Assembly (NCBI GenBank): GCA_033807695.1
Contig: CM066301.1
Location: 2,604,001-2,668,000, forward strand
From: Daedaleopsis sinensis
Taxonomy: Eukaryota; Basidiomycota; Agaricomycetes; Polyporales; Polyporaceae
Reading direction: 5' to 3'
Length of the DNA stretch: 64,000 nt
Position 1 is the stretch's first letter; each line of letters begins with the position of its first letter. A program made the translations under genes and the position numbers. The notes beneath the pieces were generated by a model. The model was not told where the DNA came from and did no database searches. It saw only the letters and a list, made by a program, of their open reading frames with translations. Below are positions 1 through 10,700 of the stretch, in pieces.

Positions 1-620
1 GGAGCACACCTTTGATCAAGAGCTGGGTCATGGAGATGAGTCCGAAGACGTTGACTTGGAACATTGCCTCTATGTCGGTCTCGGAGATGTCCCCGACCTT
101 CTCGACACCAAGCACAAAACCGGCATTGTTGACTAGATGCGTATACAAGGTTATTCGCATCGGCCCATTGACTGCGAGGACCAAGGCGGACGTACCAAGA
201 ATATCAATATTGCGCAAGTCTTGTGGGACTTTGTCAAGGAACGATGCGATTTGTTTCTTGTCTGCGACATCGAGCTGGATGGTGGCAAACTTCCCGCCCT
301 GCTGAAGACCGGACTCCTTGTGCGCCGCTGCGCATGCCTCCGCTACGGATTTGAGAGCGTCGGTACGACGAGCGCAGAGGATCAAGTTCGAACCACCCTG
401 ACCCCATCCATCAGAACGACCGCGAGTCGGTACCATCCGAGGACATACCTTGGCAAACAGCACTGCGGTAGCCTATACAGTGTCCGTGCAGATCAGTGAA
501 CAGATCGTCAGAACTCGATGCGCATGAATCTGACTCGCGACGCACCGCGCCGATACCAGCGCTTGCGCCCGTAATGAGCACGGTCTTGCCGAGAAGGCGG
601 GAAGCGTTGAAGACAGACAT
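1..620 (-). CDS. Short-chain dehydrogenase/reductase, YMR226C (serine 3-dehydrogenase)-like, C-terminus outside window
   Basis: NAD(P)-dependent oxidoreductase of the classical SDR superfamily; relatives such as yeast YMR226C oxidise the 3-hydroxyl of serine and related hydroxy acids in the cytosol. The start is ATG at 620 and leads into the Rossmann motif KTVLITGASAGIG, which carries the TGxxxGxG cofactor signature. After an intron come an ILCARR segment, a 'LDVADKKQIASFLDKVP' acidic-residue region and the structural NNAG motif near 130. An intron of about 60 nt separates 'IDIL' from 'VNNAG'. The last readable part, 'VFGLISMTQLLIKGVL', precedes the catalytic Ser/Tyr/Lys region, so the active site lies beyond the left edge. 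It is divergent from the SET-domain gene at 978. The family call is firm; the substrate is inferred. Confidence 0.85.
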
Positions 621-977
621 GTCGCGCCGCTGGTGTCCTTGTTGTCGAAGCTGGTTCGCGGTAAAAAGCGCAAGACTTGCAGCAGATGAGTGTCTCGGGG
701 ACGCGGTCTGCAAGAGGTGTGTGTGCGAGAGCGTGCTCGTGCAGCGATGGATGCGTGCTCCTCGCGGAATAGACGGGAGCCGGGCTCGGAGCTGCTATCT
801 GTGATCAATCGCCCGCGGAAAAGTTTACTCTGACTCTCACCGTCGTGGACATCTCCTGTGTCACCTGCCTCGTTCTGCGGTACTCGTCTGGCTGCCTGCG
901 GTCCGCTGGAGAGACCCTACTTATCAAAGGTACTGCATTGGTGGGAAGAGAGTGTGCTAAGCGGCGACTCCGACACC
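621..977. promoter_or_regulatory. Intergenic region between divergent SDR and SET-domain genes
   Basis: The two genes start at 620 (-) and 978 (+), so this 357-bp stretch should hold both promoters. No clear TATA box or repeat was seen. Short open frames on both strands here lack conserved motifs. Confidence 0.4.
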
Positions 978-2700
978 ATGGACGACTTGGAGCAACACCG
1001 GTGGGAGCGCTTGCTGCGGTGGCTCAACGAGGAGCATGGAATGGACATTGGTGAGGATGCTTTTCATGTCGAGGCTCGTGCAGTCCCAGGTATGCCCCGT
1101 CTTGCCTGTACCGCTAGATGGCAGGTTGAGAAGAACCGTAGGTGCCGGCAGGGGCTTGTTCGCCGCAAGGCACTGTCCAGTAAGTAACGCTCTCATGTTA
1201 ATCAACGTCCGTCCTCTCAGAGTAGGATAGCCATCAACGACGCTATTCAAAATTCCGGCCACTGCATTGTTGAACAGGAAGACGACAATCAAGCTGTACC
1301 CTCAGTTACGCGGGCAGGCTATGTCCGGCGTGCAGCTTGTGTCCTTACACCTCTTGCTCCATCGACCCGTCGACAACGCGGACTCCCAGGACCCCATCTT
1401 TGGACCATACATCTCTACTCTACCCCGCGAATTCTCATCTCATCCCCTCACATGGATGGCGAAACGCAAAATGTACCCACCCGACACCTGGGACGAACCT
1501 ATACTTAATTTGCTTCCGCCTAGCACCTATCAAAAGCTATCTGCGCTGCATGACCGGTTCAGGGCAGATTGGAAGGCGGTAGTCAGGATACTGGTACAGG
1601 TTTTCATTTTGTCTGCTGCGCATCTACTCATCCGTGTCCGTTCCATAGAATGAACATCCCACTATCGCTGCCCAGTCGTCCCGGATGAATTTAGCATCTA
1701 CGTTACAGGCTCCAAGACAAGATGCCGGCTTACTTATGGACTATCTCTGGGCTTGGCTCAACGGTCGCTACTCCGTTTTACTCTCTATCACCCAGGCTCT
1801 CACGAAAACTTTCTAGTCAACACTCGATGCATCTTCTATCGCATACGCTCTACGCTCTCGGACCCGGACAACTTGACGCTATGTCCCGTGTTGGACTTTG
1901 CCAACCATAGTCATGGGCCTACCCACATCTTTCCCCTTATCGACTCAGAAGCGTGGGCTGTTGTCACGAAGAAGTCTCCTAAGTACTTTGTCTTCTTAGG
2001 CCCATCTCGGAACACTGTCTCTTCGGGGCAAGAACTCTTTCTTCAATACGGGAAGCACTCGAATAGCTTCTTGCTATCGGAATACGGGTTTGTAAACCAG
2101 GTCCCAGACGGCGCAGTAAGAAGCGGTGCATATTTTGGAGAAGTCGACGTTCAAGAACTTGTCGAGGAGCTTTTTGCCAAGAACACCTTTCTGGGATCGC
2201 GCCTACGAGCTGTTCTAGAGGCAGAAGGTTACTGGGGGTGAAGCATCTCCTAGACATCGCAAAACTGGGATTTTATTCGCTAACTCGCGCCATTCTCCAG
2301 TGACTGGACAATCCATAGCTCACCTATACCGGCGCATCCGTCATACCGCCTCATGACAGCGCTTCGCCTTCTGTGCCCGTTCGACGATGTCACGATTCCT
2401 CAAGCCGAAGCATCGCATTTCGAAGCGAGTGTAGATGTATGGCGAGAGGTGATCCATGGTCGAGCGGAAGAAACGCCTGGTACCGGAGAGAGATGGAGGC
2501 GGCTGTTGGAACGACTATGCGGGCACATCGTGGAGCGCGCTCGCTGTCGTTTGGCGAGTATGGCGGCCACGCCTAGTGTTCACAGTGATGGTCATGGTTG
2601 GCGGGATTGGATGGTTGGAAATGTGCGCCTGCTGTGGACGGAGGAGCTTGAGGTCGCGGAGGCTGTACTGGAAAGCTTGTCAGCCGGGGTGGAGTTCTGA
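978..2700 (+). CDS. SET-domain protein lysine methyltransferase (RKM/Rubisco-LSMT/SETD group)
   Basis: Probable S-adenosylmethionine-dependent lysine methyltransferase of the non-histone RKM/SETD type. The start is ATG at 978. Intron 1 (1090-1141, 52 nt) joins 'AVP' to GAGRGLFAARHCP, the N-terminal SET glycine-rich motif. Exons around 1380-1580 carry FGPYISTLPREFSSHPLTW, which lies in the family's insert region. The block at 1880-2100 gives the C-terminal SET motifs: 'VLDFANHSHGP' (the N-H knot, with Asn and His as expected), then 'SSGQELFLQYGKHSN' and 'LLSEYGFV'. The final exon (about 2340-2700) is helical and probably corresponds to the substrate-binding domain. Several introns are needed and only the first was placed exactly. 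The family call is strong; the target protein is unknown. Confidence 0.85.
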
Positions 2701-3083
2701 GAACTCTACGCATTCATGTCCTGTCTGTCAGTGTTGCGCAGTACTTACGTCTGCACAATAAACACCTTTACACAGTCTTGATAGCGGTGCAGTGCAGACG
2801 GCGCAAAATTCGAGTTATAAAAAGGAGAGCTCAGAGTCAGAGCCGCCACCGATGCGGCAGGAGGCCGGCTTATGTAATCAAAGCGGTACGGACAACAGAG
2901 CCTCGGGCTATTAGACCCGTTCAGAGAGACCAACAACTGCCTCGTTTCTTTCCTGTCTCTCCTTCACTGCACAACCCTAGGCCACCTCCCTAGGCCGGGA
3001 ACTCCCCACCTCCTCCTGGGACTTATTGTCCTGAGCCTCCCTTGACTTCTTACTCTCCTGGGTGTCACTGCTTTGCTGCCGCC
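2701..3083. promoter_or_regulatory. Intergenic: 3' end of SET gene and promoter of membrane-protein gene
   Basis: This 383-bp spacer lies between two + strand genes. The half nearest 3084 is pyrimidine-rich (2940-3070), as is usual just upstream of fungal start sites. No coding motif or repeat was recognised. Confidence 0.4.
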
Positions 3084-4931
3084 ATGCCCGGTAACTTCAA
3101 TGGTGCGCTGAACACGAACGCCCAACGGGCTTTTATGGGGACAGGTGCGTAGGCGAATTTGAACCTGTTGTGAAACTTACTAACGATGTGCAAACGTAGT
3201 CTTCTTCCGTGAGTTTGCGTAACTCGGGATCGTTGGTGGGGTTGGTTCTAAGACACACTGTTACAGAGGCGATAGTCGTCATAGTCATGGTGGCGATCAC
3301 ATTCAGCAAGGTGGAGGGTAATGTTCCGTTGACCGATTCCCGGTACAAGGTGCGTGCTTTGCTCGTCGGATCCTGATCATGAATATCTCATGCTGCACGC
3401 CCGTATGATAGACCATTCCATGTTATCTTGCCCTTTTTATTCTTGCCGAGTGAGTACCTTTCATCCTTCAGACCGCCTTGTGCTCATCCGTGCAGGCTTT
3501 TCGAGATTTTCATGGCTTTCGATGCACTACGACTACGAAACGTAATACAGCTAGTGGGGATCCTCCGTGCGTACCGTTCTCTGTCTCCCTATCGCGCGCG
3601 CGCATACCCCTGACGCGCAGGAACTCGTGCAGTCTTCCATGCAGCGCTCATTGTCATGGCCTCACTGCAAGTGCATGAGACTCACGCCGCCTTGGTATCA
3701 AATCCGAGTGCAAACTGGACGCAAGACTATGTTGTGCGTGATTTGGACATGCGTCTGTGATATCGGCCCTTACGACTCCCGAACTGTAGCACGGCGGCGG
3801 GGCAGGCACGCTGTGGCAAAGTGTCCTTCCTTTCTTGATTGTTGCCCCCGTGATCATCGCGGTTTCGTGGGTGGTCATGATGTGGTTTGTTCGTCAGTTG
3901 TACTACGAGTTTGGGTGAGTGTCAGAGCGCTGAACCATGTGCCCCCTGTTAACCTCCCGTATAGATGGGCCATCTTCCACATAGTCGGTGCAGACCCAGC
4001 AGCGAAGAGTCAGTTCGGTGCCGTCCGATTTGCCACCGTCATACTGATACCTCCGTCTAGCCATGTACCAGTATTACCAGGTCATGATCTGTCTGCTTAA
4101 GTTCGATTTCTTCGCTTTTATCGGTGTCACGATGCAGGTATGCCCTTATCCCTTCGCTTTTGGTATTGCCTAACCAGTGGTCATATTGCAGCTGCTCATC
4201 GTCGTCCTTGCGACGAGCACTGCGGAGTTCGGCCTTACGATCGCAGCTATTCCGATCGTAATGGTGTTGCTAGTCGGTTGTGGCCTGGCCGTGCAGCGCG
4301 AAATCAAGTGGTCAGTAAATATAGTCCTACAGTGCCATGTCCAAGTCTGACCGCCTAGTAGGTTAATGACGGCTTCACTAACCCTCATGCTGGCTGCCGA
4401 GTCCTACTGTAAGTGATCGTCCCATTCAGACTGTGGATAATCGATTGACATGACTCCACTTTCCGCAGTCAGTGAGGATATTCATTGCACGCACATGTCA
4501 TCATTTTTGCTAAATGCCCACAGTCTACAAACTCGTTCGTTTCTACGAGCCCAACTCAAGCTTCCTCTACGCTACGGTGCGATCAACGCTGACAACGTTC
4601 AGTACGTCAACCTTATATGTTTTGCCCGCCGGAAACACCGAGTTGACATGTATCAGCTATCATCGCTTTCCTACTCCTGTTTGCAACATTCGCAATCGGG
4701 TTGCGCTGTTTTGCCGACTTCGACAAGGGCCTCATCAAAAGCAAGCTGCACGGTCAGTCCTACAAGCGTGTTAACCGTAGTGACAAGGATGGCTTATTCG
4801 GTGATTATCCACGTTCAGAGCATGCTTCCCAGCGACAATACTCATCTTCTGCTCCCGGCACTGCAGGCGGAAAGAAGGAAGAGGGCTACGGTTCAGGGGC
4901 GCCGCTAGGTCAGCGCGTGTCAATAGAGTAA
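3084..4931 (+). CDS. Multi-pass membrane protein, resembles the UPF0658 Golgi membrane family
   Basis: An intron-dense gene encoding several hydrophobic helices. The start is ATG at 3084 ('MPGNFNGALNTNAQRAFMGT'). Recognisable exon pieces in order are: a helix around 3270 ('AIVVIVMVAITF'); LPPVIIAVSWVVMMWF near 3850 followed by 'RQLYYEFGWAIFHIVGAD'; 'YQYYQVMICLLKFDFFAFIG' near 4070; a helix pair at 4190-4310; 'YKLVRFYEPNSSFLYATVRS' near 4530; and a final helix ending in 'GLRCFADFDKGLIKSK'. A hydrophilic Ser/Gly-rich tail runs to the stop at 4931. The tyrosine/aspartate pattern between helices recalls, from memory, the fungal UPF0658 Golgi apparatus membrane proteins. Its molecular function is not known. 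Exact exon borders were not all resolved. Confidence 0.6.
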
Positions 4932-5215
4932 ACGACACTCGCGGATTCTTGTGCGCACCCGTACAGTTGCCACGTCTTTCACGTCACCCTTTACGACTTT
5001 GCCTGCAGTCTGGATTGTGACACCTCGCGTCTGTTGGACACACCTACCGGGCTCGTTAGGTGTCGAGTGTTGTGCGGATGGGATTCATTGGACTTTCGTT
5101 GTTGTTCGCAATTGCTCTACCGCGTATTTATGCTCTATAATCATCTTTGTACCATGTTATCTACCACAGCGGACTGAATGTGACACATCTAGCTACAATG
5201 GACTCGCGTGCAACA

Positions 5216-6170
5216 TCACAGGGGCGCTACGAGTGAGAATAAGATGCAGTCAATGACCGCAAGCAACCCGAAGAAGGCCGGAGCGATGGAGGCTGCGCCG
5301 TTGCCCGTTGCACTGGGAAATGGCTGCGTCGCGATAGAAGTCCCGTCTAGCCACGGTGTTTGTGGTGGCGGAGAAGACAGTTGCGGGAAGTCCTGCAGGG
5401 TGTTGGTGCCGTTGTTGCAGGCATCGGTTGGGTGCTCGTTCATCACCGTAACACTGTTGGCGACCGCATTGATTCAGCACGACCACAACAGACGCAGAGG
5501 AACACATGGATGGGCGGTGCACTTACGGATAGGCGGTGATGGAGAAGTACGGCTGGTTGTTGATGTGAGACGCCTCATAGAACGTCAACTGTGGCAGGCA
5601 GCACGCTGGTCAGGAGAGGGTTAATAGCGGTTCATCTCGACATATACATACGTTGTACGATCCGGCCGGGATGCACGTGGACACATTGAAGTCCCAGTGC
5701 TTGACCGTGCTGCCTTGTTCGCGCGCGAGGAGGTCGGGGCCAGAGGAGACGGTGAGGTTGAGCTTCGTTTGGTAGGAGACGAGGTAGATCTCGAGACTGT
5801 CGAAGCGGGTCGACTTGTCGTTGCCGGGAACGGACGCGCTCTGGTCAAGATGTCCGTCTCCTGAGATCTGTGTGGCATGGGCCGCATGGCAGCTCGAATG
5901 TGAGCTGACGTCACATCTGCAAGTGTGTGGATCGGGACGTACATCGATAGCGACCTGGGTCACTGAGCCAGCGTGCATCGGACTGCAGTTCTCTTGTCAA
6001 TTTCCTTGAGATTGGAGTTGAATCATACATAATAACAGCTACCTGTTCGGGGCGGGTGCATCTACAATGGCAAGGCCATTGGTGAATATCTGGCCGTTCA
6101 CGAGGGTCTGCGCATGAGCAGAAAAGGCTGAGGCAAAGAGAGGGAGAATGGTAAGGAGCGTGGGGTACAT
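5216..6170 (-). CDS. Small secreted protein with likely GPI-anchor signal
   Basis: The start is ATG at 6170, giving a signal peptide MYPTLLTILPLFASAFSAHAQ with likely cleavage after AHA. The mature part has 'VNGQIFTNGLAIVDAPAP', then 'FDSLEIYLVSYQTKLNLTVS' and 'DFNVSTCIPAGSYN', which suggests a small beta-rich extracellular domain with N-glycosylation sequons. A 70-nt intron separates 'VAIDVR' from 'ISGDGHL', and others follow. The C-terminus has a Pro/Ser/Thr stretch, then small residues (GNGAAS) and a hydrophobic end 'IAPAFFGLLAVIDCILF', a typical GPI attachment signal. It is expected at the plasma membrane or cell wall. I do not recognise a named family. It is divergent from the DNAJ gene at 6457 and convergent with the gene ending at 4931. 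Confidence 0.7.
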
Positions 6171-6456
6171 GCTAGCCAAGGCAGAAAGGTCGATGTCCGA
6201 GACGGAGAGGGAGAAGTGGATGCGTGCGAGTGTGTCCACAATGCATTATTTGACAGCGTCCGACGTGAGGATGGTGGACCGATGGAAACCGTGTCTTTCA
6301 GGTACCCGTTCGGAGCGCCCATGTCGCGGAGCATCCTCGGGTACCTTGGCGTCTATGAGACGCGTCGACGCGTGATGCGTGATGTGTGACAGACGCGTTT
6401 CTCCCACCCACCACCACAACCCGTACCGCGTCGCCACCATTGTCAGCGCATTAGTT

Positions 6457-7609
6457 ATGGACGACCGCGAAGACCCTATCTCACAGTTCTTTCCCGATGC
6501 TGAGGACGTCGACCTCTATGAGGTTCTCGGCGTCAAGTCCGACGCGAAAGCGGATGATATCAAGAAGGCATACCGAAAGCTCGCTCTCAAATACCATCCC
6601 GACAAGCACGCTGGCGCGAACGAGAGCGCGAAGGCAGACGCGTCGCTCAAGTTCCAGCAGCTCGGCTTTGCATATGCGGTCCTATCTGATGAAAAGAGAC
6701 GGAGCCGTTATGACTTGACCGGCAAGACCGACGAGGGCTTGGACTTCGGACCTGGGGAGGACGGATGGGAGGCCTACTTCGAAGAGCTCTTCGATCGAGT
6801 GACGAAGGGAAAGCTTGATGACATGAAGATAGATTATCAAGGTGTGTGCTCATCTGTATTCTGTTGCTGCTGAACGTCGCGTCATGACGGCTTCCGTAGG
6901 TTCCTCTGAGGAGCTGGAGGACCTCAAGAAAGCATACATCGAGACCGACGGCTCCATTGACGATATCATGACCCATATACCGCATTCGACATACGACGAT
7001 GAAGCACGCTTCATTGTCGCCATCTCCGAGCTCATCAAGAAGGGTGAACTACCCTCTCTGCCCCAGTGGGAGTCGAGCACGAAGGACGAGAAATCGAAAC
7101 TCGTGCGGAAGAAGCAAGCAGACAAGGAGGCGGCCGAAGCGGAGGCATTGGCGAAGGAGCTTGGGGTATGGGATGAGTTCTATGGGAGCGGGAAGCCTGG
7201 CGCGCGAAAGTCGAAGGCCAAGGGGAAGGGGAAGCAACAGCAGCCGGCGGATGGGGAGGAGGACACCTCGGCGTTGCAGGCGTTGATCCTGAAGAAGCGC
7301 AAGAACATGGACAGCTTCTTCGACAACCTTGCTGCCAAGTACGCGGAGCCGGAGGAAGGTAAGAAAGCTGGGAGGAAAGGGAAGAAGCGGGCAAAGGCGG
7401 ATGATGAAGGAGAAGAAGAGCTCTTGGAAGCATCGCCGAAGAAGAGGTCGAGGAAAGAGGTTCCTCCGCCACCAGACATCGATGACGCGGAGTTTGAGAA
7501 GATCCAACAACGGCTCATGGAGGGCAAGACGAAGCGTGCTAATGATGAAGGCACTGGGGTGAAGGGGTCAGCCAAAGGCCGGGCGGCGAAAGGCAAGAAG
7601 GCGAAGTAG
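6457..7609 (+). CDS. DNAJC9: DNAJC9-like J-domain co-chaperone
   Basis: Hsp40-type co-chaperone of the DNAJC9 group; in animals DNAJC9 also chaperones histones H3-H4 in the nucleus. The start is ATG at 6457. The J domain follows at residues 20-95: '[20 protein letters not shown]' and '[15 protein letters not shown]', with the Hsp70-activating HPD intact. Then come '[20 protein letters not shown]' and a segment '[14 protein letters not shown]' typical of DNAJC9. One intron (6842-6899, 58 nt) joins 'KIDYQ' to '[10 protein letters not shown]'. The middle part is helical. The C-terminal 120 residues are strongly basic with several Lys/Arg runs (KGKGKQQ, KKRKNMD, KKRSRK) consistent with nuclear import. 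Family confidence is high; a histone role here is inference. Confidence 0.92.
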
Positions 7610-7790
7610 TCTCTGTTCATGTATCGCATCATTTCTCTCTTATGTTGTATTCTAAGCACTCTCAACCTATCGCATTTAGTCACCGCATCTCGCCGCTTTG
7701 GCCCAAACAGCATACCTCAAAGGCGTCTCGAGGCCGACGCGTCCTCAAAAGGAAGACCTGCAAGAGTTATCCGAGTGGCGGCCCTTGTGC

Positions 7791-7804
7791 CAATAGTATA
7801 AATA
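7791..7804 (+). promoter_or_regulatory. CAAT and TATA motif upstream of the 7847 gene
   Basis: CAAT at 7791-7794 is followed by TATAAATA at 7797-7804, about 45 bp before ATG 7847. The spacing suits a core promoter with a very short leader and supports the chosen start of a gene that otherwise has no recognisable N-terminal domain. Confidence 0.55.
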
Positions 7805-7846
7805 CCCGTCGTCCTGGGTGGTATCTGATGCCTGCATACCTACACG

Positions 7847-9732
7847 ATGACTCCCACTGCTACAGCGCTCCAGGACGACCGCAACAGCATTCCTCCCAAC
7901 GTTCATCTGCCCGAGAAAGATTCTGACGGTTACGAGTTCTTGAACCCCGATTTCGAGGAGATCGTCACCGACCGACTGACGGCATCCAGTACTGTTAAAG
8001 TCCCGGTAAGTTGTTTTGGGCGATCTGGTTAACTGAATGGTTGGTGAGATTTGTGATGTAGCGCAGTGGCACCGCCCATAATCTCAGGGTGACATCCAAC
8101 GAAATTCACGGGGGAGGACGCAGGAACCAAGCACCACATGCGCAACAAGTGAGAGTGGATAGTGTTCTTTGGTAAGTACCTATCTCCTCTCGTTCTAAGG
8201 TCCGTAGCAATTACTGTCACTCACTCGTTTTGCAACCACAGCATAATCGATCGTCTGCTAGCAGAGGGCTATAAGAATGAGGTAGACCGCATAGGGTCCA
8301 AGAAGCTAGAGAATAGCCTCCGCCGACCACAGGCAAAGTTTGCTCGGAAACGATTGACAGACAGATGTGAGGTGTCTCTTCTCCTATATACGGATGAGGT
8401 TTGTGTGTGACTCATTCTCGCGTAGCCTGGATAGAGGTCAAGCTGAAGGTCATAGAATGGATGAAGTATGTCGAACGCGAGACAGTCATGGCCGCTAGGT
8501 TTCAAAGTTGCTCAACGTACATCAAGGATTGGGTCCGCGACAGCTGGTCGGCCTATGACAACCCTGACGACCCCTTTCCATCAGAAACTCTTGGGTTCGC
8601 AGATTGGCTCTTGCTGCCTCGTATCAAGCAGATTCTGGATGTCCCCAGCCATCACCGCCTATCGAAGCAAACTATCGCCTTGTCACTGGGGGACGACCTG
8701 TACAAACTCGCCCTTGACTGGTACCGAACATGCCAGAGAACCCTTCTTTCAAAGCTGCGTGAAGTGGGCGAACGGCCCGACCGCCGACTCACGGATGTGG
8801 AGAAGCTCGACACGTTACGGCTTGCAGTATATACGTTTAGCTGCACATCTTGCCATTTGCAGTTCATGTCATTTCGAAAAGCGCTCATCCACCGGTGCCG
8901 TCCCGTAGACTGCACGCATCCTGTGGCATCTCTTGACTACGAGGCTTTGGTAGCCATTTACCTGGACAAGAAGCAACCTGTCGAGCAGGCCAGCTGGAAT
9001 TCCGACCTCATTCGCGTCAACACAGGAATCGTGCCACACAAGGCCCGCGCTATCATCAAGTCGCTTGGTTTCGACCCTAACGTTGCAACACACGACCAAT
9101 TGGAGACATGCATGACACGCCTGACATGCTGCGATTGTGAGGATGTTCTCAAGTTCAAACGCGGGCGAAAGGGGCCATCGCCATACGAAGTCTTCAACTG
9201 GATACGTGCCGTAAGTATCAGCGTCGTTCAGTGATGTGCTTCTTGGAGCTCACTGAGTCTGTCTAGCTGTATCACCAAGACGGGATGCCGCACTGCAACT
9301 CGAAGAAACCATGCAGGTGGACGGCCCTGCCGATGGAGATTGCAGACCGCGTGCGAGTATTCGAAGATGGACTGAAAAACGTCGATTCGCTGACGGCGTG
9401 CGATATTCGTACACTCACGCAGTACGAATGTACCGTGCAAGACTGTGGCAAACGATTCATGTGCAGCGAGCCGCAGGCGCTGTTGCAGCATCTTCGGTCA
9501 CAGTCAGCATTTCTTTTCCTTTTGCGTAGTTTTAATCACATTACTGACGATTTCGACTTGCAGGCATGGTGTCTTGGAGATGGACGATATGACCGCTGGG
9601 ACTGCCTATGAGGAGAAAGAAGAAGTCCTCAACACGGATGAGTTGCAGCGTGTTTACGTTTCTTACGCCACCGGCAAGAAGTGCGGAGAGATAAAGATCA
9701 CTTTACATAGTAAATTTGTGGACCTACTATAG
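7847..9732 (+). CDS. Paralogue of the Agaricomycete F-box family protein at 10701, lacking the F-box
   Basis: A multi-exon gene starting at ATG 7847. The N-terminus (MTPTATALQDDRNSIPP) has no F-box. Its middle and C-terminal parts correspond to the downstream F-box gene. Both carry a basic charged helix that reads 'CIIDRLLAEGYKNEVDRIG' here, followed by the helix 'PRIKQILDVP'. Both have the Cys-rich element 'LETCMTRLTCCDCED' (downstream copy: 'LERCKTRLCCARSRC') and 'FNWIRA' at an intron. The tail has a C2H2-like pair 'YECTVQDCGKRFMC...LLQHLRSQH'. The stop is 9730-9732. Either the F-box was lost after tandem duplication or the true N-terminal exon was replaced. Function is unknown; the family is presumed to provide SCF substrate receptors, which this copy could not be without an F-box. 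Confidence 0.65.
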
Positions 9733-10700
9733 GTCCGAACATGCGGAACCTAGACTTATGACCAGTACTAGTACCGGCCCGACCGAGCGCAATGGATGGA
9801 TGCTGCAATATGGGAGTCATTTCAAGTTTGCATGGATTGCGACTCGGAGTACTTACCGTTCTGTACAGTGTTCCGATTCCACTATGATTCTGAATCGGTT
9901 TTTCCAGCTAAGGTTGTAGCGCGTCACGTGAATATCGCGGCACCCGATATAGTCCGCCCCGTTTCCGATTGCACCCGGAATGTTCGACTCATCCCCCTGC
10001 TATCTATTTCCTCCTCTCCCATCTCTGCTACCGTCACTTACGTGTGTGCTGCCCTCCCCGTCTTTCCGGACGTCTACTGACGCGCGTACAGAACGATGCC
10101 TGATCCACTGCATCCGCACCTCTTTGAACTTGGACTGGACGGATCTACGTCGACGTGCTCACGTTGTTCTACAGTCCGACGCCGTCGTCGACGCGCACAA
10201 TCGCGGACTTCCCATCGTTCATGCCCTCCTCCTGACCGCTGCTGTCCCACCTCCTGTACCCATCGCTGTGAGGGACTTGATCTTCATCTACGACGATGAA
10301 ATAGATGTCGTCAGTCCTGACGCCCATCTGTACTTAGGTTATCACCCTCGCGCGTCGTAGACATGTACCGCCCTATGACGAGAGAGATGTATACTTGGAC
10401 ATGTCGTCAGTTACTGCATCTAATGATAACAAGCGCTGCAACAAGCGCTACGCAACCCGTGGAATCGGGACTAGCGTGCGGAGCATCGCGATCACCTACC
10501 AAGTGATGCATTGGGGCAGTGACCGCGTCTCGGCTATGTTTCAATCACGTGTAGCGCGTCGATGCCAATTTATTATTTAACCGGCGCCGCACCGTCTGAC
10601 TTGAAGTAGTACTACCACTGCTTGGTGTCCGTGCATCTCATCCGTCGCACGTCTTACAGCTCGCTCTTCAGGCTCTGTACACTAGTACTGTCGCGCTTGG
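9733..10700. other. Gap between the two F-box-family paralogues, no supported gene
   Basis: In this 968-bp stretch the longest open frame (9980-10360, +) is rich in Pro/Arg/Leu and shows no domain. A segment reading 'IFIYDDEIDVVSPDAHL' near 10280 could be a fragment of a decayed exon but cannot be assigned. 10530-10700 presumably holds the promoter of the F-box gene at 10701. Confidence 0.35.

Noticed and set aside
3133..3900. Minus-strand and shifted plus-strand ORFs across the 5' part of the membrane-protein gene
   Set aside because: They are produced by many small exons and introns of the + strand gene; no separate function is visible.
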